Assembly: GCF_014203355.1 (NCBI RefSeq)
Contig: NZ_JACHIR010000001.1
Coordinates: 4,094,038 to 4,158,037 of the forward strand
Direction: 5' to 3'
DNA from: Kutzneria kofuensis
Lineage (GTDB): Bacteria; Actinomycetota; Actinomycetes; Mycobacteriales; Pseudonocardiaceae
DNA length: 64,000 bases
A model generated the notes under the pieces. It worked only from the letters and a program-made list of their open reading frames with translations, was not told the origin of the DNA and ran no database searches. This document shows, one piece after another, positions 1-7,574 of this stretch. Within the stretch, counting starts at the first letter, position 1. Each line of letters opens with the position of its first letter. A program made the position numbers and the translations under genes.

Positions 1-139
1 GGCCAAGCTCACGGGCGACCGCCCGGCACAGGACCGATGTCTGGGGACGGTCACCTGTGCGGGGCGGGGTCCTGGTGGCTGAGGCGGGCGGCAGGAGCAT
101 GATGGGACGACTGTTGACGAGGAACGAGACGACGCACCG
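1..139 (+). other. Upstream region of pknB, possible 3' end of an upstream gene
   Basis: One plus-strand frame (third) stays open from the window edge to a TGA at 141-143, which overlaps the pknB start as ATGA. In mycobacteria pknA precedes pknB with a similar tight junction, so this could be the tail of an upstream kinase or another gene. The 46 residues visible show no recognisable motif, so this is only a possibility. Confidence 0.3.
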
Positions 140-2164
140 ATGAGCACTCCGCGACTGCTCTCCAACCGTTACGAACTGGGCGAGACCCTCGGCTACGGTG
201 GGATGTCGGAGGTCCACAAAGGCCGCGACGTCCGTCTCGGCCGGGACGTCGCCGTCAAGGTGCTGCGCGCCGACCTCGCCAGGGATCCGCAGTTCCAGGA
301 GCGCTTCCGCCGCGAGGCGCAGAACGCCGCCGCGCTCAACCACCCCGCGATCGTCGCCGTGTACGACACCGGCGAGACCAAGACCGAGTACGGCCCGCTG
401 CCCTACATCGTCATGGAGTACGTGGACGGGCGCACCCTGCGGGACATCATCAAGACCCAGGGGCCGCTGTCCGGCAAGCGGGCCATGGAGGTGATGGCCG
501 ACGTCTGCGCGGCGCTGGACTTCAGCCACCGCCACGGCATCATCCACCGCGACGTCAAGCCGGCCAACGTCATGATCACCAAGACCGGTGCGGTCAAGGT
601 GATGGACTTCGGCATCGCCCGTGCCATCCATGACGGGCAGGCCGCCGTCACGCAGACCGCCGCCGTCATCGGCACCGCGCAGTACCTGTCGCCGGAGCAG
701 GCGCGGGGCGAGGCGGTCGACGCCCGGTCCGACGTCTACGCCGCCGGCTGCGTGCTGTTCGAGCTGATGACCGGCCAGCCGCCGTTCACCGGCGACTCCC
801 CGGTCGCCGTCGCCTACCAGCACGTGCGGGAGGAGCCGCCGGCGCCGTCCTCGGTGAACCCGCAGGTGACGCCCGCGCTGGACTCGATCGTGCTCAAGGC
901 CATGGCCAAGGGCCCGGCCAACCGGTACCAGTCGGCCGCCGAGATGCGCGCCGACCTGGTGCGGGTGCTGTCCGGGCAGCGACCGTCCGCACCGGCCGTG
1001 ATGACCGCCGAGGACCGGACCGCGTTCATGGGCAATGCCGCGGGCGCCCGCACGCAGGTCGTCACCGGCCGGCACCGGCCCGCCCCGCCGGCCGAGGAGC
1101 CCGAGTACGACGCGTACGACTTCGAGGCCGACGAGGAGGCGGAGCGCAAGGCCCGCCGCAAGCGCGCCCTCACCATCGCCGGCGTGGTGCTCATCTGCAT
1201 CGCCGTGCTGGCGCTGGCCGCGTGGCTGACCACGATGTTCCTCGGCGGCAACAACAGCGGCAACGCCAACAACGCCGACGTGCCCAAGGTCGAGGGCATG
1301 CAGCTCAGCGCGGCCCAGGCGGCGCTGCGGGACAAGGGCTTCGCCAGCCCGCAGATCTCCTATGTCGTCTGCGCCCCCAACTCGGACGGCACGCCGGCGC
1401 CGTGCACGACCGACCAGATCGGCAACGTCATCAAGCAGGACCCCCCGGCGGGCTCGAACGTGGCCAAGGCGACCACGATCAAGCTGACGGTCGGCAAGTC
1501 GCCGAACACCTTCGCGCTGCCGGACGAGTCGGGCAAGTCGCAGGAGGACGCGACCAAGGACCTGCAGAGCCGCAAGCTCGTGGTCTCGCCGAACACCACC
1601 ACGGAGACGGTGGACAACCCCGACCTGATCGGGAAGGTCAGCTCGACCAACCCGCCGGTCGGCTCGCAGGTCGCCGAGGGCGCGACCATCACACTGATCA
1701 TCGGCAAGGGCCCGGACCAGGTGAACGTGCCCGACGAGACCGGCCAGCCCTACTCCGTGGCCAAGAGCAACCTGGAAGCCGCGGGCTTCAAGGTCTCGCA
1801 GGCGACCAAGTCCAGTACCCAGACGAAGGACCAGGTGCTCGACCAGAGCCCGAAGGGTGGCAGCAAGGCCGCCCCGAACAGCACCGTCACGCTGACCGTG
1901 TCGCTCGGCGACCAGTTCACGATGCCGAACCTCACCGGCCTGACGGTGTCGACCGCGCGCAGCACCCTGCAGCAGCTCGGCTGGACCGGCCAGTTCAGTC
2001 AGACGGAGGGCGACTTCGACCTGACCAAGGCCGGTCAGATCGAGTCCTTCAGCCCGGACGCCAACCAGGTCGTCGGCAAGAACCAGACGATCCAGATCCA
2101 GGTCTACCGGGGACCGGGTGGGGGCACCACCACAACAACCACCCCACCAGGCGGCGGCCACTGA
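140..2164 (+). CDS. pknB: Serine/threonine protein kinase PknB with four PASTA domains
   Basis: Membrane Ser/Thr kinase that senses peptidoglycan fragments and controls cell-wall growth and division. The 674 residues show an N-lobe glycine loop (GYGGMSEV near 18-25), catalytic K40, H136-R137-D138, D157-F-G and activation-loop Thr171/Thr173 before SPEQAR. One transmembrane helix lies near 345-367. Four extracellular PASTA repeats of about 66-70 residues follow (about 383-450, 456-521, 525-590, 594-660), then a Thr/Pro/Gly tail. The residue numbering of the catalytic Asp and activation threonines matches what is known for M. tuberculosis PknB. ATG start. Its downstream neighbour converges on a shared strong hairpin. 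CwlM and the MurJ-linked pseudokinase, known PknB substrates in mycobacteria, are also encoded in this window. Confidence 0.97.
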   Translation: MSTPRLLSNRYELGETLGYGGMSEVHKGRDVRLGRDVAVKVLRADLARDPQFQERFRREAQNAAALNHPAIVAVYDTGETKTEYGPLPYIVMEYVDGRTLRDIIKTQGPLSGKRAMEVMADVCAALDFSHRHGIIHRDVKPANVMITKTGAVKVMDFGIARAIHDGQAAVTQTAAVIGTAQYLSPEQARGEAVDARSDVYAAGCVLFELMTGQPPFTGDSPVAVAYQHVREEPPAPSSVNPQVTPALDSIVLKAMAKGPANRYQSAAEMRADLVRVLSGQRPSAPAVMTAEDRTAFMGNAAGARTQVVTGRHRPAPPAEEPEYDAYDFEADEEAERKARRKRALTIAGVVLICIAVLALAAWLTTMFLGGNNSGNANNADVPKVEGMQLSAAQAALRDKGFASPQISYVVCAPNSDGTPAPCTTDQIGNVIKQDPPAGSNVAKATTIKLTVGKSPNTFALPDESGKSQEDATKDLQSRKLVVSPNTTTETVDNPDLIGKVSSTNPPVGSQVAEGATITLIIGKGPDQVNVPDETGQPYSVAKSNLEAAGFKVSQATKSSTQTKDQVLDQSPKGGSKAAPNSTVTLTVSLGDQFTMPNLTGLTVSTARSTLQQLGWTGQFSQTEGDFDLTKAGQIESFSPDANQVVGKNQTIQIQVYRGPGGGTTTTTTPPGGGH

Positions 2165-2213
2165 CACAGACGAAGGGCCCGGCACCTCAGGTGCCGGGCC
2201 TTTTCGTCTGTGT
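2164..2213 (+). terminator. Long hairpin terminator after pknB
   Basis: An 11-bp outer stem (ACACAGACGAA with TTCGTCTGTGT) encloses an 11-bp GC stem (GGCCCGGCACC with GGTGCCGGGCC) with a 3-nt loop. A short T run lies within the descending arm. It begins at the pknB stop and lies 4 nt from the end of the converging pabA gene, so it may serve both. Confidence 0.8.
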
Positions 2214-2217
2214 GGGC

Positions 2218-2862
2218 TCAGACGGTCGCGGCCGCCGCGGCGAGGCGGCGCATGCCGGCCTCGAGTTCGTTGACACGCTCGGGGGCGACGGGGAAGCCGG
2301 CGGCGCCCATCCAGTTGGCCAGCATCCGGTGCCCACCGTCGGTGAGCACGGACTCCGGGTGGAACTGCACACCCTCGATGGGCAGCTCCCGGTGCCGCAT
2401 GGCCATCACGATGCCGGTCTCGGTGCGGCCGGTGACCTCCAGTTCGGCCGGCACGGTCTCGGGCAGCACGGTCAGCGAGTGGTACCGGGTCGCCACGAAC
2501 GGCGACGGCACTCCGTCGAGTACGCCGACGCCGGCGTGCTCGACGAGGCTGGTCTTGCCGTGCAGCAGCTCGGGGGCCCGGTCCACGGTGCCGCCGAACA
2601 CGACGCCGATGGCCTGGTGGCCGAGGCAGACGCCGAGCACCGGCACCCGCTTGTCGGCGCAGTACCGGATGACGTCCATGCTGGCGCCGGCCCGCTCGGG
2701 CGTGCTGGGGCCGGGACTGATGAGCACCCCGTCCACGGCGTCGACGTCGGACAGCTGCACGACGTCGTTGCGCCGCACGACGCACTCGGCGCCGAGCTGC
2801 GCCAGGTACTGCACGAGGTTGTAGACGAAGCTGTCGTAGTTGTCGACGACCAGGACGCGCAT
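2218..2862 (-). CDS. pabA: Aminodeoxychorismate/anthranilate synthase glutamine amidotransferase subunit
   Basis: Class I glutamine amidotransferase of 214 residues that hydrolyses glutamine and passes ammonia to a chorismate-using partner, for folate (PabB) or tryptophan (TrpE) synthesis. It begins MRVLVVDNYDSFVYNLVQYL, typical of the TrpG/PabA family. The catalytic triad is visible as C79 in GVCLGHQ and H168/E170 in QFHPES. The mycobacterial orthologue next to pknB is annotated trpG; no chorismate-binding partner is present here to decide between the two roles. ATG start at 2862. The gene is followed on the minus strand by the pknB-facing terminator. Confidence 0.9.
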   Translation of the reverse strand: MRVLVVDNYDSFVYNLVQYLAQLGAECVVRRNDVVQLSDVDAVDGVLISPGPSTPERAGASMDVIRYCADKRVPVLGVCLGHQAIGVVFGGTVDRAPELLHGKTSLVEHAGVGVLDGVPSPFVATRYHSLTVLPETVPAELEVTGRTETGIVMAMRHRELPIEGVQFHPESVLTDGGHRMLANWMGAAGFPVAPERVNELEAGMRRLAAAAATV

Positions 2863-2871
2863 GATGTGAAA

Positions 2872-3027
2872 CTACCCCGTCGTCACCTGGTTGAAGGGCA
2901 GGAGCGGCTCTACCCACGGGAATACGACGAGCATCAGCAGCGCGACTATGCCAAGTACGAGCACTACGGCCTCGGCGACCTTGGCCGCGGTCGGTCCCGG
3001 CAGGTGCCGCCAGATCCAGCCGTACAC
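2872..3027 (-). CDS. Small single-pass membrane protein, 51 residues
   Basis: A 51-residue reading frame starting GTG, one base after the sortase stop codon and ending nine bases before pabA, so it sits in a tight operon. The translation starts MYGWIWRHLPGPTAAKVAEA and continues with a strongly hydrophobic segment (about 20-37, rich in Val and Leu) and a short PWVEPLLPF motif before the end. This layout (amphipathic N-terminus, one transmembrane helix, acidic tail) fits a small conserved actinobacterial envelope protein found beside crgA and sortase genes. Function unknown. Confidence 0.75.
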   Translation of the reverse strand: MYGWIWRHLPGPTAAKVAEAVVLVLGIVALLMLVVFPWVEPLLPFNQVTTG

Positions 3028-3028
3028 G

Positions 3029-4030
3029 TCAGTCGGTCTCCTTGAGCTCCGGCGGGACCTTGTCCGGTTGCTTCGGGTCCTTGGCGTACTGGTTGGTGAG
3101 CACGGCGTGCAGGATCAGCCGGTGTGACGCGGAGAACTTCGGGGTGCAGGTGGTCAGCGTCATCAGCGAGGCCTCCTGCCCGGCCGGCAGCTGCAGGTCC
3201 TGCTTGTGCGGCACGGGGGCGATGACGTCGCCCCGGGACGGCAGCACGGTCTCCTGCCCGACCAGGCCCGCGTACGGGCCGCCGAGCGGCGCCACGCCCT
3301 TGCACTGCGGCTGCGCGCCCTTGCCGGCGGCCCAGCCGGAGACCTCGTCGCTGGTGGGCAGCATCCGGTAGACGAACCAGTCGGTGACCGTCTCCACGAC
3401 GATGGCGTCGCAGGAGCTGATCAGGTCCAGGTCGTTGAACGGCGCGCCCTTGCCGACCCGGTGGCCGGCCACGGCGAAGTCGCCGGGCTGGCCGGGCAGC
3501 GCGCTGCCGATGTAGTGGCCGGGGCCGATGTCCAGGTCGGCGTCGGTCGTGCCCTCGACGATGGTGAAGTGGTAGTCGGCGCCGAGCGCGGGCACGTAGA
3601 GCTTGGCGAAGCCCTGGCCCTCGGCGAGGTCGTAGTGGGTGCCGCGCTGCGGCCCGCCGACCGTGTCCTGGTCCTTCCACTTGGTGTCGAGCGAGGACGT
3701 GGCCTGGTTCTGCTTGCCGGCGGAGATCAGGTCGGTCCAGTACACCTCGTAGACGACGAACAGCAGGATCACCAGGCCGGCGGTGATGAACAGCTCGCCG
3801 AACGACCGGACGACCGTGCGCGCGGTGTCCTTGGGCGGCGGGGGCGACTCCAGCGGTTCGTCATCGATGCGGCCGGTGTCGTCCTCCTCCGGCTCGTGGG
3901 CGAACCGGCCGCCCAGCGGCTCGGTGTCCAGCACATCGATCTTCGGGAGGAACGTGGTGGGCTGTTCGGGGGCAGGCCGGGGACGCCAGCCGGGTGGGCG
4001 TCCCGCTGCCGGCGGCGGGTCGTAGCTCAC
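3029..4030 (-). CDS. Class E sortase
   Basis: Membrane-anchored transpeptidase that would attach LPXTG-like (class E typically LAXTG) proteins to the cell wall. The 333 residues comprise a Pro-rich cytoplasmic N-terminus, one transmembrane segment near 76-97 and an extracellular sortase domain. Catalytic residues are visible: H190 in VAGHRVG, C295 in TLTTCTP and R304 in SHRLIL. Class E enzymes are known from Actinobacteria and often lie near crgA. Start is an ATG. It heads the sortase, 51-aa protein, pabA operon and is divergent from crgA. Confidence 0.92.
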   Translation of the reverse strand: MSYDPPPAAGRPPGWRPRPAPEQPTTFLPKIDVLDTEPLGGRFAHEPEEDDTGRIDDEPLESPPPPKDTARTVVRSFGELFITAGLVILLFVVYEVYWTDLISAGKQNQATSSLDTKWKDQDTVGGPQRGTHYDLAEGQGFAKLYVPALGADYHFTIVEGTTDADLDIGPGHYIGSALPGQPGDFAVAGHRVGKGAPFNDLDLISSCDAIVVETVTDWFVYRMLPTSDEVSGWAAGKGAQPQCKGVAPLGGPYAGLVGQETVLPSRGDVIAPVPHKQDLQLPAGQEASLMTLTTCTPKFSASHRLILHAVLTNQYAKDPKQPDKVPPELKETD

Positions 4031-4162
4031 GTGAACGCCTCCTGTGCCCCTGACCTCAACTAGTGGTTCGCTGGCATCCTCGTTTACGTTAACGTGTTAC
4101 CCCTGGCAGTGGTTGCCCGCGCAGCCACCGATGCCTCAGCGCGCGAGGTCAGGCGAGGAAAG

Positions 4163-4429
4163 ATGCCCAAGTCGAAGGTCCGCAAGAAGACCGTCTACAC
4201 GCCACCGACGGATCGGCGCACGCCGGTCAAGGTGAAGGCGGTCGGCCCCTCCCACCCGGTGTACGTGACGATCATGCTCGGCATGATGGTGCTGGGTCTG
4301 GCCTGGTTGGTGGCCTATTACCTGGTGCCGACCGGCATCCCGGTCATGGAGTCGCTGGGGTCGTGGAACTTCCTGATCGGCTTCGCGCTGATGATCATCG
4401 GGCTGCTGATGACGATGCGGTGGCGCTGA
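4163..4429 (+). CDS. crgA: Cell division protein CrgA
   Basis: Small membrane protein of the divisome that in Mycobacterium and Streptomyces binds FtsZ, FtsI and FtsQ and coordinates septum formation. The 88 residues begin [15 protein letters not shown], then two transmembrane helices (about 31-52 and 62-81) and the C-terminal MRWR. The ATG at 4163 is preferred over the longer in-frame ATG at 4094, because GGCGAGGAAAG lies just upstream and the family normally starts MPKSK. Divergent from the sortase. Confidence 0.95.
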   Translation: MPKSKVRKKTVYTPPTDRRTPVKVKAVGPSHPVYVTIMLGMMVLGLAWLVAYYLVPTGIPVMESLGSWNFLIGFALMIIGLLMTMRWR

Positions 4430-4449
4430 CCGCTCACCACCTGTGACCA

Positions 4450-4482
4450 CGACCCGGGCGTGACACGTCCGGGTCGTTGTCT
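4450..4482 (+). terminator. Terminator after crgA
   Basis: An 8-bp stem CGACCCGG (4450-4457) pairs with CCGGGTCG (4469-4476), followed by the T-rich TTGTCTGTT. It lies 20 bases after the crgA stop. Confidence 0.7.
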
Positions 4483-4561
4483 GTTACCCCGTCGTTCAGC
4501 CAGTTCACCGCACGGTCATCGAACGACACGCGTGTAAGTCATCCCCAGTGGGGACAACTCC

Positions 4562-4570
4562 TGTGGACAA
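4562..4570. promoter_or_regulatory. Perfect DnaA-box sequence upstream of the PH-domain gene
   Basis: TGTGGACAA matches the actinobacterial DnaA box exactly. A weaker neighbour (TGGGGACAA) lies about 13 bp before it. It is 37 bp upstream of the PH-domain gene start and about 39 kb from oriC, so it could be a promoter site or a titration site. Confidence 0.4.
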
Positions 4571-4606
4571 CTTTGCGCAAAAAAGCACAAGCGCCGGAGC
4601 ATGCAC

Positions 4607-5041
4607 ATGACCGAGCCCACGACGACCGAACACCGCTGGGCCCCGCAGACGCCGCTGGTCGGCATCGGCTGGGTGCTGACCGCGATCGCCGTCCTGCTGG
4701 TGGTGGTGGTCGGCGAGGACCCGGGCGGCCGGGTGCTGCTGACCATCGCGGCGCTGGGGCTGGCCGTGATCTCGCTGTTCGGCACGGTCGCGCGGCCCCG
4801 GCTGCGCGCCGACGAGCAGGGCGTGACGGTCCGCGGCCTGTTCTCCAGCCGCAGCTGGACCTGGCCCGAGGTGCGGATCCGGCTCGCGCACGGCCGGCGG
4901 CTCGGCCGCGTCACCTCCACGGTCGAGCTGACGGTGCTGCACGACGACGGCCTGATCGTGTTCGGCAAGCTGGACCTCGGTGAGGACCCGGCTGACGTCG
5001 TCGAGCAGCTCCAGGCGCTACGCCCCTGGCCCCAGGGCTGA
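4607..5041 (+). CDS. PH-domain membrane protein (Rv0010c-like position)
   Basis: 144 residues with two adjacent hydrophobic helices near the N-terminus (about 12-33 and 39-61) and a C-terminal beta-rich domain. The latter (RLRADEQGVTVRGLF...WTWPEV) is typical of bacterial PH-like domain proteins. The position next to crgA and ppiA matches mycobacterial Rv0010c. ATG 4607 is chosen because GGAG at 4596-4599 is correctly spaced for it and too close for the ATG at 4601. The 3' end overlaps the convergent rhomboid gene by 24 bp. Function unknown beyond membrane association. Confidence 0.8.
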   Translation: MTEPTTTEHRWAPQTPLVGIGWVLTAIAVLLVVVVGEDPGGRVLLTIAALGLAVISLFGTVARPRLRADEQGVTVRGLFSSRSWTWPEVRIRLAHGRRLGRVTSTVELTVLHDDGLIVFGKLDLGEDPADVVEQLQALRPWPQG

Positions 5042-5896
5042 CGCCAGCTGCGCCACCCTGGTCACGTAGATCAGGACGAGCACCACGAACAGCGCCGCCA
5101 GCACGCCGCCCTGCCACCACGCTCGGTTCTTCTGGGGCGCGTACACGATGGCGGCCATCGCGATCGCACCCACGACCAGGCCACCGAAGTGTCCCTGGAT
5201 GGAGATGCCCGAGATGCTGAACGTGAGGAACACGTTCACCGCGAGGGTGATCAAGATGGGCCGCGGGTCCAGCTTGAGTCGCAGCACGGCGACCAGGTAG
5301 CAGCCCATCAGGCCGTAGAGCGCGGTGGACGCTCCCGCCACCGGGCCGTTCGGGTCGGCGAACAGCATCACGCCGATCGAACCGCCGAACAGCGACAGGA
5401 AGTACACCGCGGCGAACCGGATCTTGCCGAGCACCCGCTCCATGTCCCGGCCCAGCATCCACAGCGACAGCATGTTGACCGCGATGTGGATGAAGCCGAT
5501 GTGCATGAAGCCGGCTGTGAGCACCCGCCACCACTGACCGCCGGCGGCGGCGTTCGGCCACAGCACCCACTCGTCGAACAGCGGCGAGTCGTAGTTGAAG
5601 GCGAAGCTGCCGGCCTGCACCGCGGTGACCGCGTAGAGCAGCACGTTGGCCGCGATCAGCAGGTAGACCAGCACCGGCCGGCGGGCCAGCCGTGCCCCCG
5701 CGACGGTCACCGGGGCACGGGTGGTCCGGTTGCCCTGGTTGACGCACTCGACGCACTGCTGGCCGACGGCCGCGTCGCGCAGGCACTCCGGGCAGGTCGG
5801 CCGGTCACACCGGGTGCAGCGCAGCCCGGTGTGCCGGCCTGGGTGCCGGTAGCACGCGGGCAGCGCGTCGATCGGCTGCCCGTACGGCGCGGTCAT
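5018..5896 (-). CDS. Rhomboid-family intramembrane serine protease with N-terminal zinc ribbon
   Basis: Six-helix membrane protease that cleaves substrates within the lipid bilayer. The 292 residues open with a Cys/His-rich ribbon (C15, C27, C30, C35, C38, C48, C51), then helices starting near 74. Rhomboid signatures are N141 after HIA, the catalytic GASTALYG with S190, and H236 in QGHFGGLVVG. The gene starts one base after the ppiA stop, so the two are probably co-transcribed. It overlaps the convergent PH-domain gene at its 3' end. Confidence 0.93.
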   Translation of the reverse strand: MTAPYGQPIDALPACYRHPGRHTGLRCTRCDRPTCPECLRDAAVGQQCVECVNQGNRTTRAPVTVAGARLARRPVLVYLLIAANVLLYAVTAVQAGSFAFNYDSPLFDEWVLWPNAAAGGQWWRVLTAGFMHIGFIHIAVNMLSLWMLGRDMERVLGKIRFAAVYFLSLFGGSIGVMLFADPNGPVAGASTALYGLMGCYLVAVLRLKLDPRPILITLAVNVFLTFSISGISIQGHFGGLVVGAIAMAAIVYAPQKNRAWWQGGVLAALFVVLVLIYVTRVAQLASALGPGA

Positions 5897-5897
5897 G

Positions 5898-6428
5898 TCA
5901 GCCGCGGTCGATCGTGATCTTCTCGATGGCGATGTCGGTCAACGGCCGGTCGCTGCGGTCGGTGGCCGCGTTGGCGATCGCGTCGACGACCTTGCGGGAC
6001 TCCTCGTCGCGCACCTCGCCGAAGATGGTGTGCCGGCGGTTCAGGTGCGGGGTCGGGCCCACCGTGATGAAGAACTGCGAGCCGTTGGTGCCGGGCCCGG
6101 CGTTGGCCATGGCCAGCAGGTACGGCTTGTTGAACACCAGCTCGGAGTGGAACTCGTCCTCGAACTGGTAGCCCGGGCCGCCGCGGCCGGTCCCGGTCGG
6201 GTCGCCGCCCTGGATCATGAAGCCGGAGATCACGCGGTGGAAGACGGCCCCGTCGTAGAACGGGCCCGACTTCTCGCCGCGGGCGTTCTGGGTCGAGTAG
6301 TCCTTGGTGCCCTCGGCCAGCCCGACGAAGTTGCGGACCGTCTTCGGGGCGTGGTTGGGGAAGAGGTAGAGGCGGATGTCGCCCTGCGTGGTGTGCAGGG
6401 TCGCCCCGACGATGTCGTTGTCAGCCAC
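5898..6428 (-). CDS. ppiA: Peptidyl-prolyl cis-trans isomerase, cyclophilin type
   Basis: Cytoplasmic cyclophilin that speeds proline isomerisation during folding. The 176-residue form begins [18 protein letters not shown] and carries the cyclophilin core: [34 protein letters not shown] and [11 protein letters not shown]. The GTG at 6428 is chosen because conserved sequence starts there; the open frame reaches 6641 but the extension has the biased composition of non-coding sequence. Located as ppiA (Rv0009) is in mycobacteria, near tRNA-Ala and crgA. Confidence 0.93.
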   Translation of the reverse strand: MADNDIVGATLHTTQGDIRLYLFPNHAPKTVRNFVGLAEGTKDYSTQNARGEKSGPFYDGAVFHRVISGFMIQGGDPTGTGRGGPGYQFEDEFHSELVFNKPYLLAMANAGPGTNGSQFFITVGPTPHLNRRHTIFGEVRDEESRKVVDAIANAATDRSDRPLTDIAIEKITIDRG

Positions 6429-6520
6429 GACGCCATCGTGCCATCCACGGCGGGATCGCGGCGGGAGGGGCAGACTGGATCGGTCAGATCGGTACCGATC
6501 GGCAGGGCTTGGAGCAGCAG

Positions 6521-7060
6521 ATGGACGAGGTCGAGACCATGGCCGAGGCCGGCGCGAAGGCTGGCGAGGCGGTCGGCCGGGCGGTGCGCGCCGCTCGTCG
6601 CCGAGCCGCCCGCGCGGGCCAGGCCGGCATCGAGAAGACACACGAACTGGTGGAATTCGCCAACGAGGAGTTCAAGCCGACCCGCAAGGCCGCCCGGAAG
6701 ATGGCCAAGCAGGCGCGCCGGGACCTCAAGCGCACCACGGGCCAGGCGCGCAAGGATCTCAAGCGGACCACCGGCAAGGCGCGGGCCGAGGCCGTGCGCA
6801 ACGCCAACCAGCTCCGCAAGCAGGCCCGCAAGGTCGCCGAGGACCTCGCGAACACCATCGATCCGCGGCCCAAGCGGCGACGGCGCTGGCCGTGGCTGGT
6901 CGGGCTGGTGGTCGCGGGCGGCGCGGCGGCGTTCGTGGTGCTGTCCCGGCGGCCGCGCGAGGTGCGGCTGCAGGACGTGCGCGACGAGTCGCCGGGCGCG
7001 GTGCACGTGCCGGAACCGGCCCGTAACGGCCAGGAGGCCCCGCGGACCGCGGACAAGTGA
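6521..7060 (+). CDS. Basic Lys/Arg/Ala-rich membrane-anchored protein
   Basis: 179 residues. The N-terminal two thirds are helical and histone-like, with repeated Ala/Lys/Arg and a tandem motif [10 protein letters not shown] / [10 protein letters not shown]. One transmembrane helix follows a PKRRRR stop-transfer-like patch (about 124-142), then a short hydrophilic tail. ATG 6521 is preceded by GGAG at 6511-6514; a TTG at 6509 is the alternative. It is divergent from ppiA. Resembles actinobacterial YtxH-like or histone-like repeat proteins in composition only; no function can be assigned. Confidence 0.75.
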   Translation: MDEVETMAEAGAKAGEAVGRAVRAARRRAARAGQAGIEKTHELVEFANEEFKPTRKAARKMAKQARRDLKRTTGQARKDLKRTTGKARAEAVRNANQLRKQARKVAEDLANTIDPRPKRRRRWPWLVGLVVAGGAAAFVVLSRRPREVRLQDVRDESPGAVHVPEPARNGQEAPRTADK

Positions 7061-7223
7061 GCCGGGCGGCGTCCCGCCCCGGCGGGACGCCGTTCGTCGC
7101 GGAAACGACACCGTTCCCGGGCCTGGGCCGGCCCGCTGGTCGCTTATGCCCGATTGTGTGCTGCCTATGTGACCTGCATCTCCTAGGTTGCGGCGGGTAA
7201 CTACCCCCGTCCGGGAGGTTGCC

Positions 7224-7574
7224 GTGGGCACCACCGAAGACTCCGCCGCCGCGCCGACGCCGCCGGCCGCGACCGACTGGAGCGAGGTCCAGGCCAGTCC
7301 TGACTTCGCCGAGCTGCGCCGCCGGCTGCGCGGCTTCGTGTTCCCGATGGCCGGGCTGTTCCTGGCCTGGTATCTGCTCTACGTCCTGCTCGCCGACTAC
7401 GCCCACGGCTTCATGTCGACAAAGCTGTTCGGCAACATCACCGTCGGCCTGCTGTTCGGCCTGCTCCAGTTCGTCTCGACGTTCGTGATCACGGGTCTGT
7501 ACGTCCGGTTCGCCAACCGGGTCGTCGACCCGGCCGCGGAGAAGATCCGGCACGAGATCGAGGGGGAGCAGTGA
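7224..7574 (+). CDS. DUF485 membrane protein, partner of the symporter
   Basis: 116 residues with two transmembrane helices (around 46-69 and 80-105), matching the DUF485/YjcH family always found beside actP-type symporters. The GTG at 7224 follows GGGAGG at a good distance, and the open frame upstream lacks conserved features. Its stop overlaps the actP start by 4 bp (GTGA), implying translational coupling. Confidence 0.9.
   Translation: MGTTEDSAAAPTPPAATDWSEVQASPDFAELRRRLRGFVFPMAGLFLAWYLLYVLLADYAHGFMSTKLFGNITVGLLFGLLQFVSTFVITGLYVRFANRVVDPAAEKIRHEIEGEQ

Noticed and set aside
1222-3045. 607-residue plus-strand open frame across the end of pknB and over pabA
   Set aside because: Out-of-frame shadow of pknB and antisense to pabA; its composition is Gln/Gly/Arg-rich noise typical of GC-rich DNA, with no domain.
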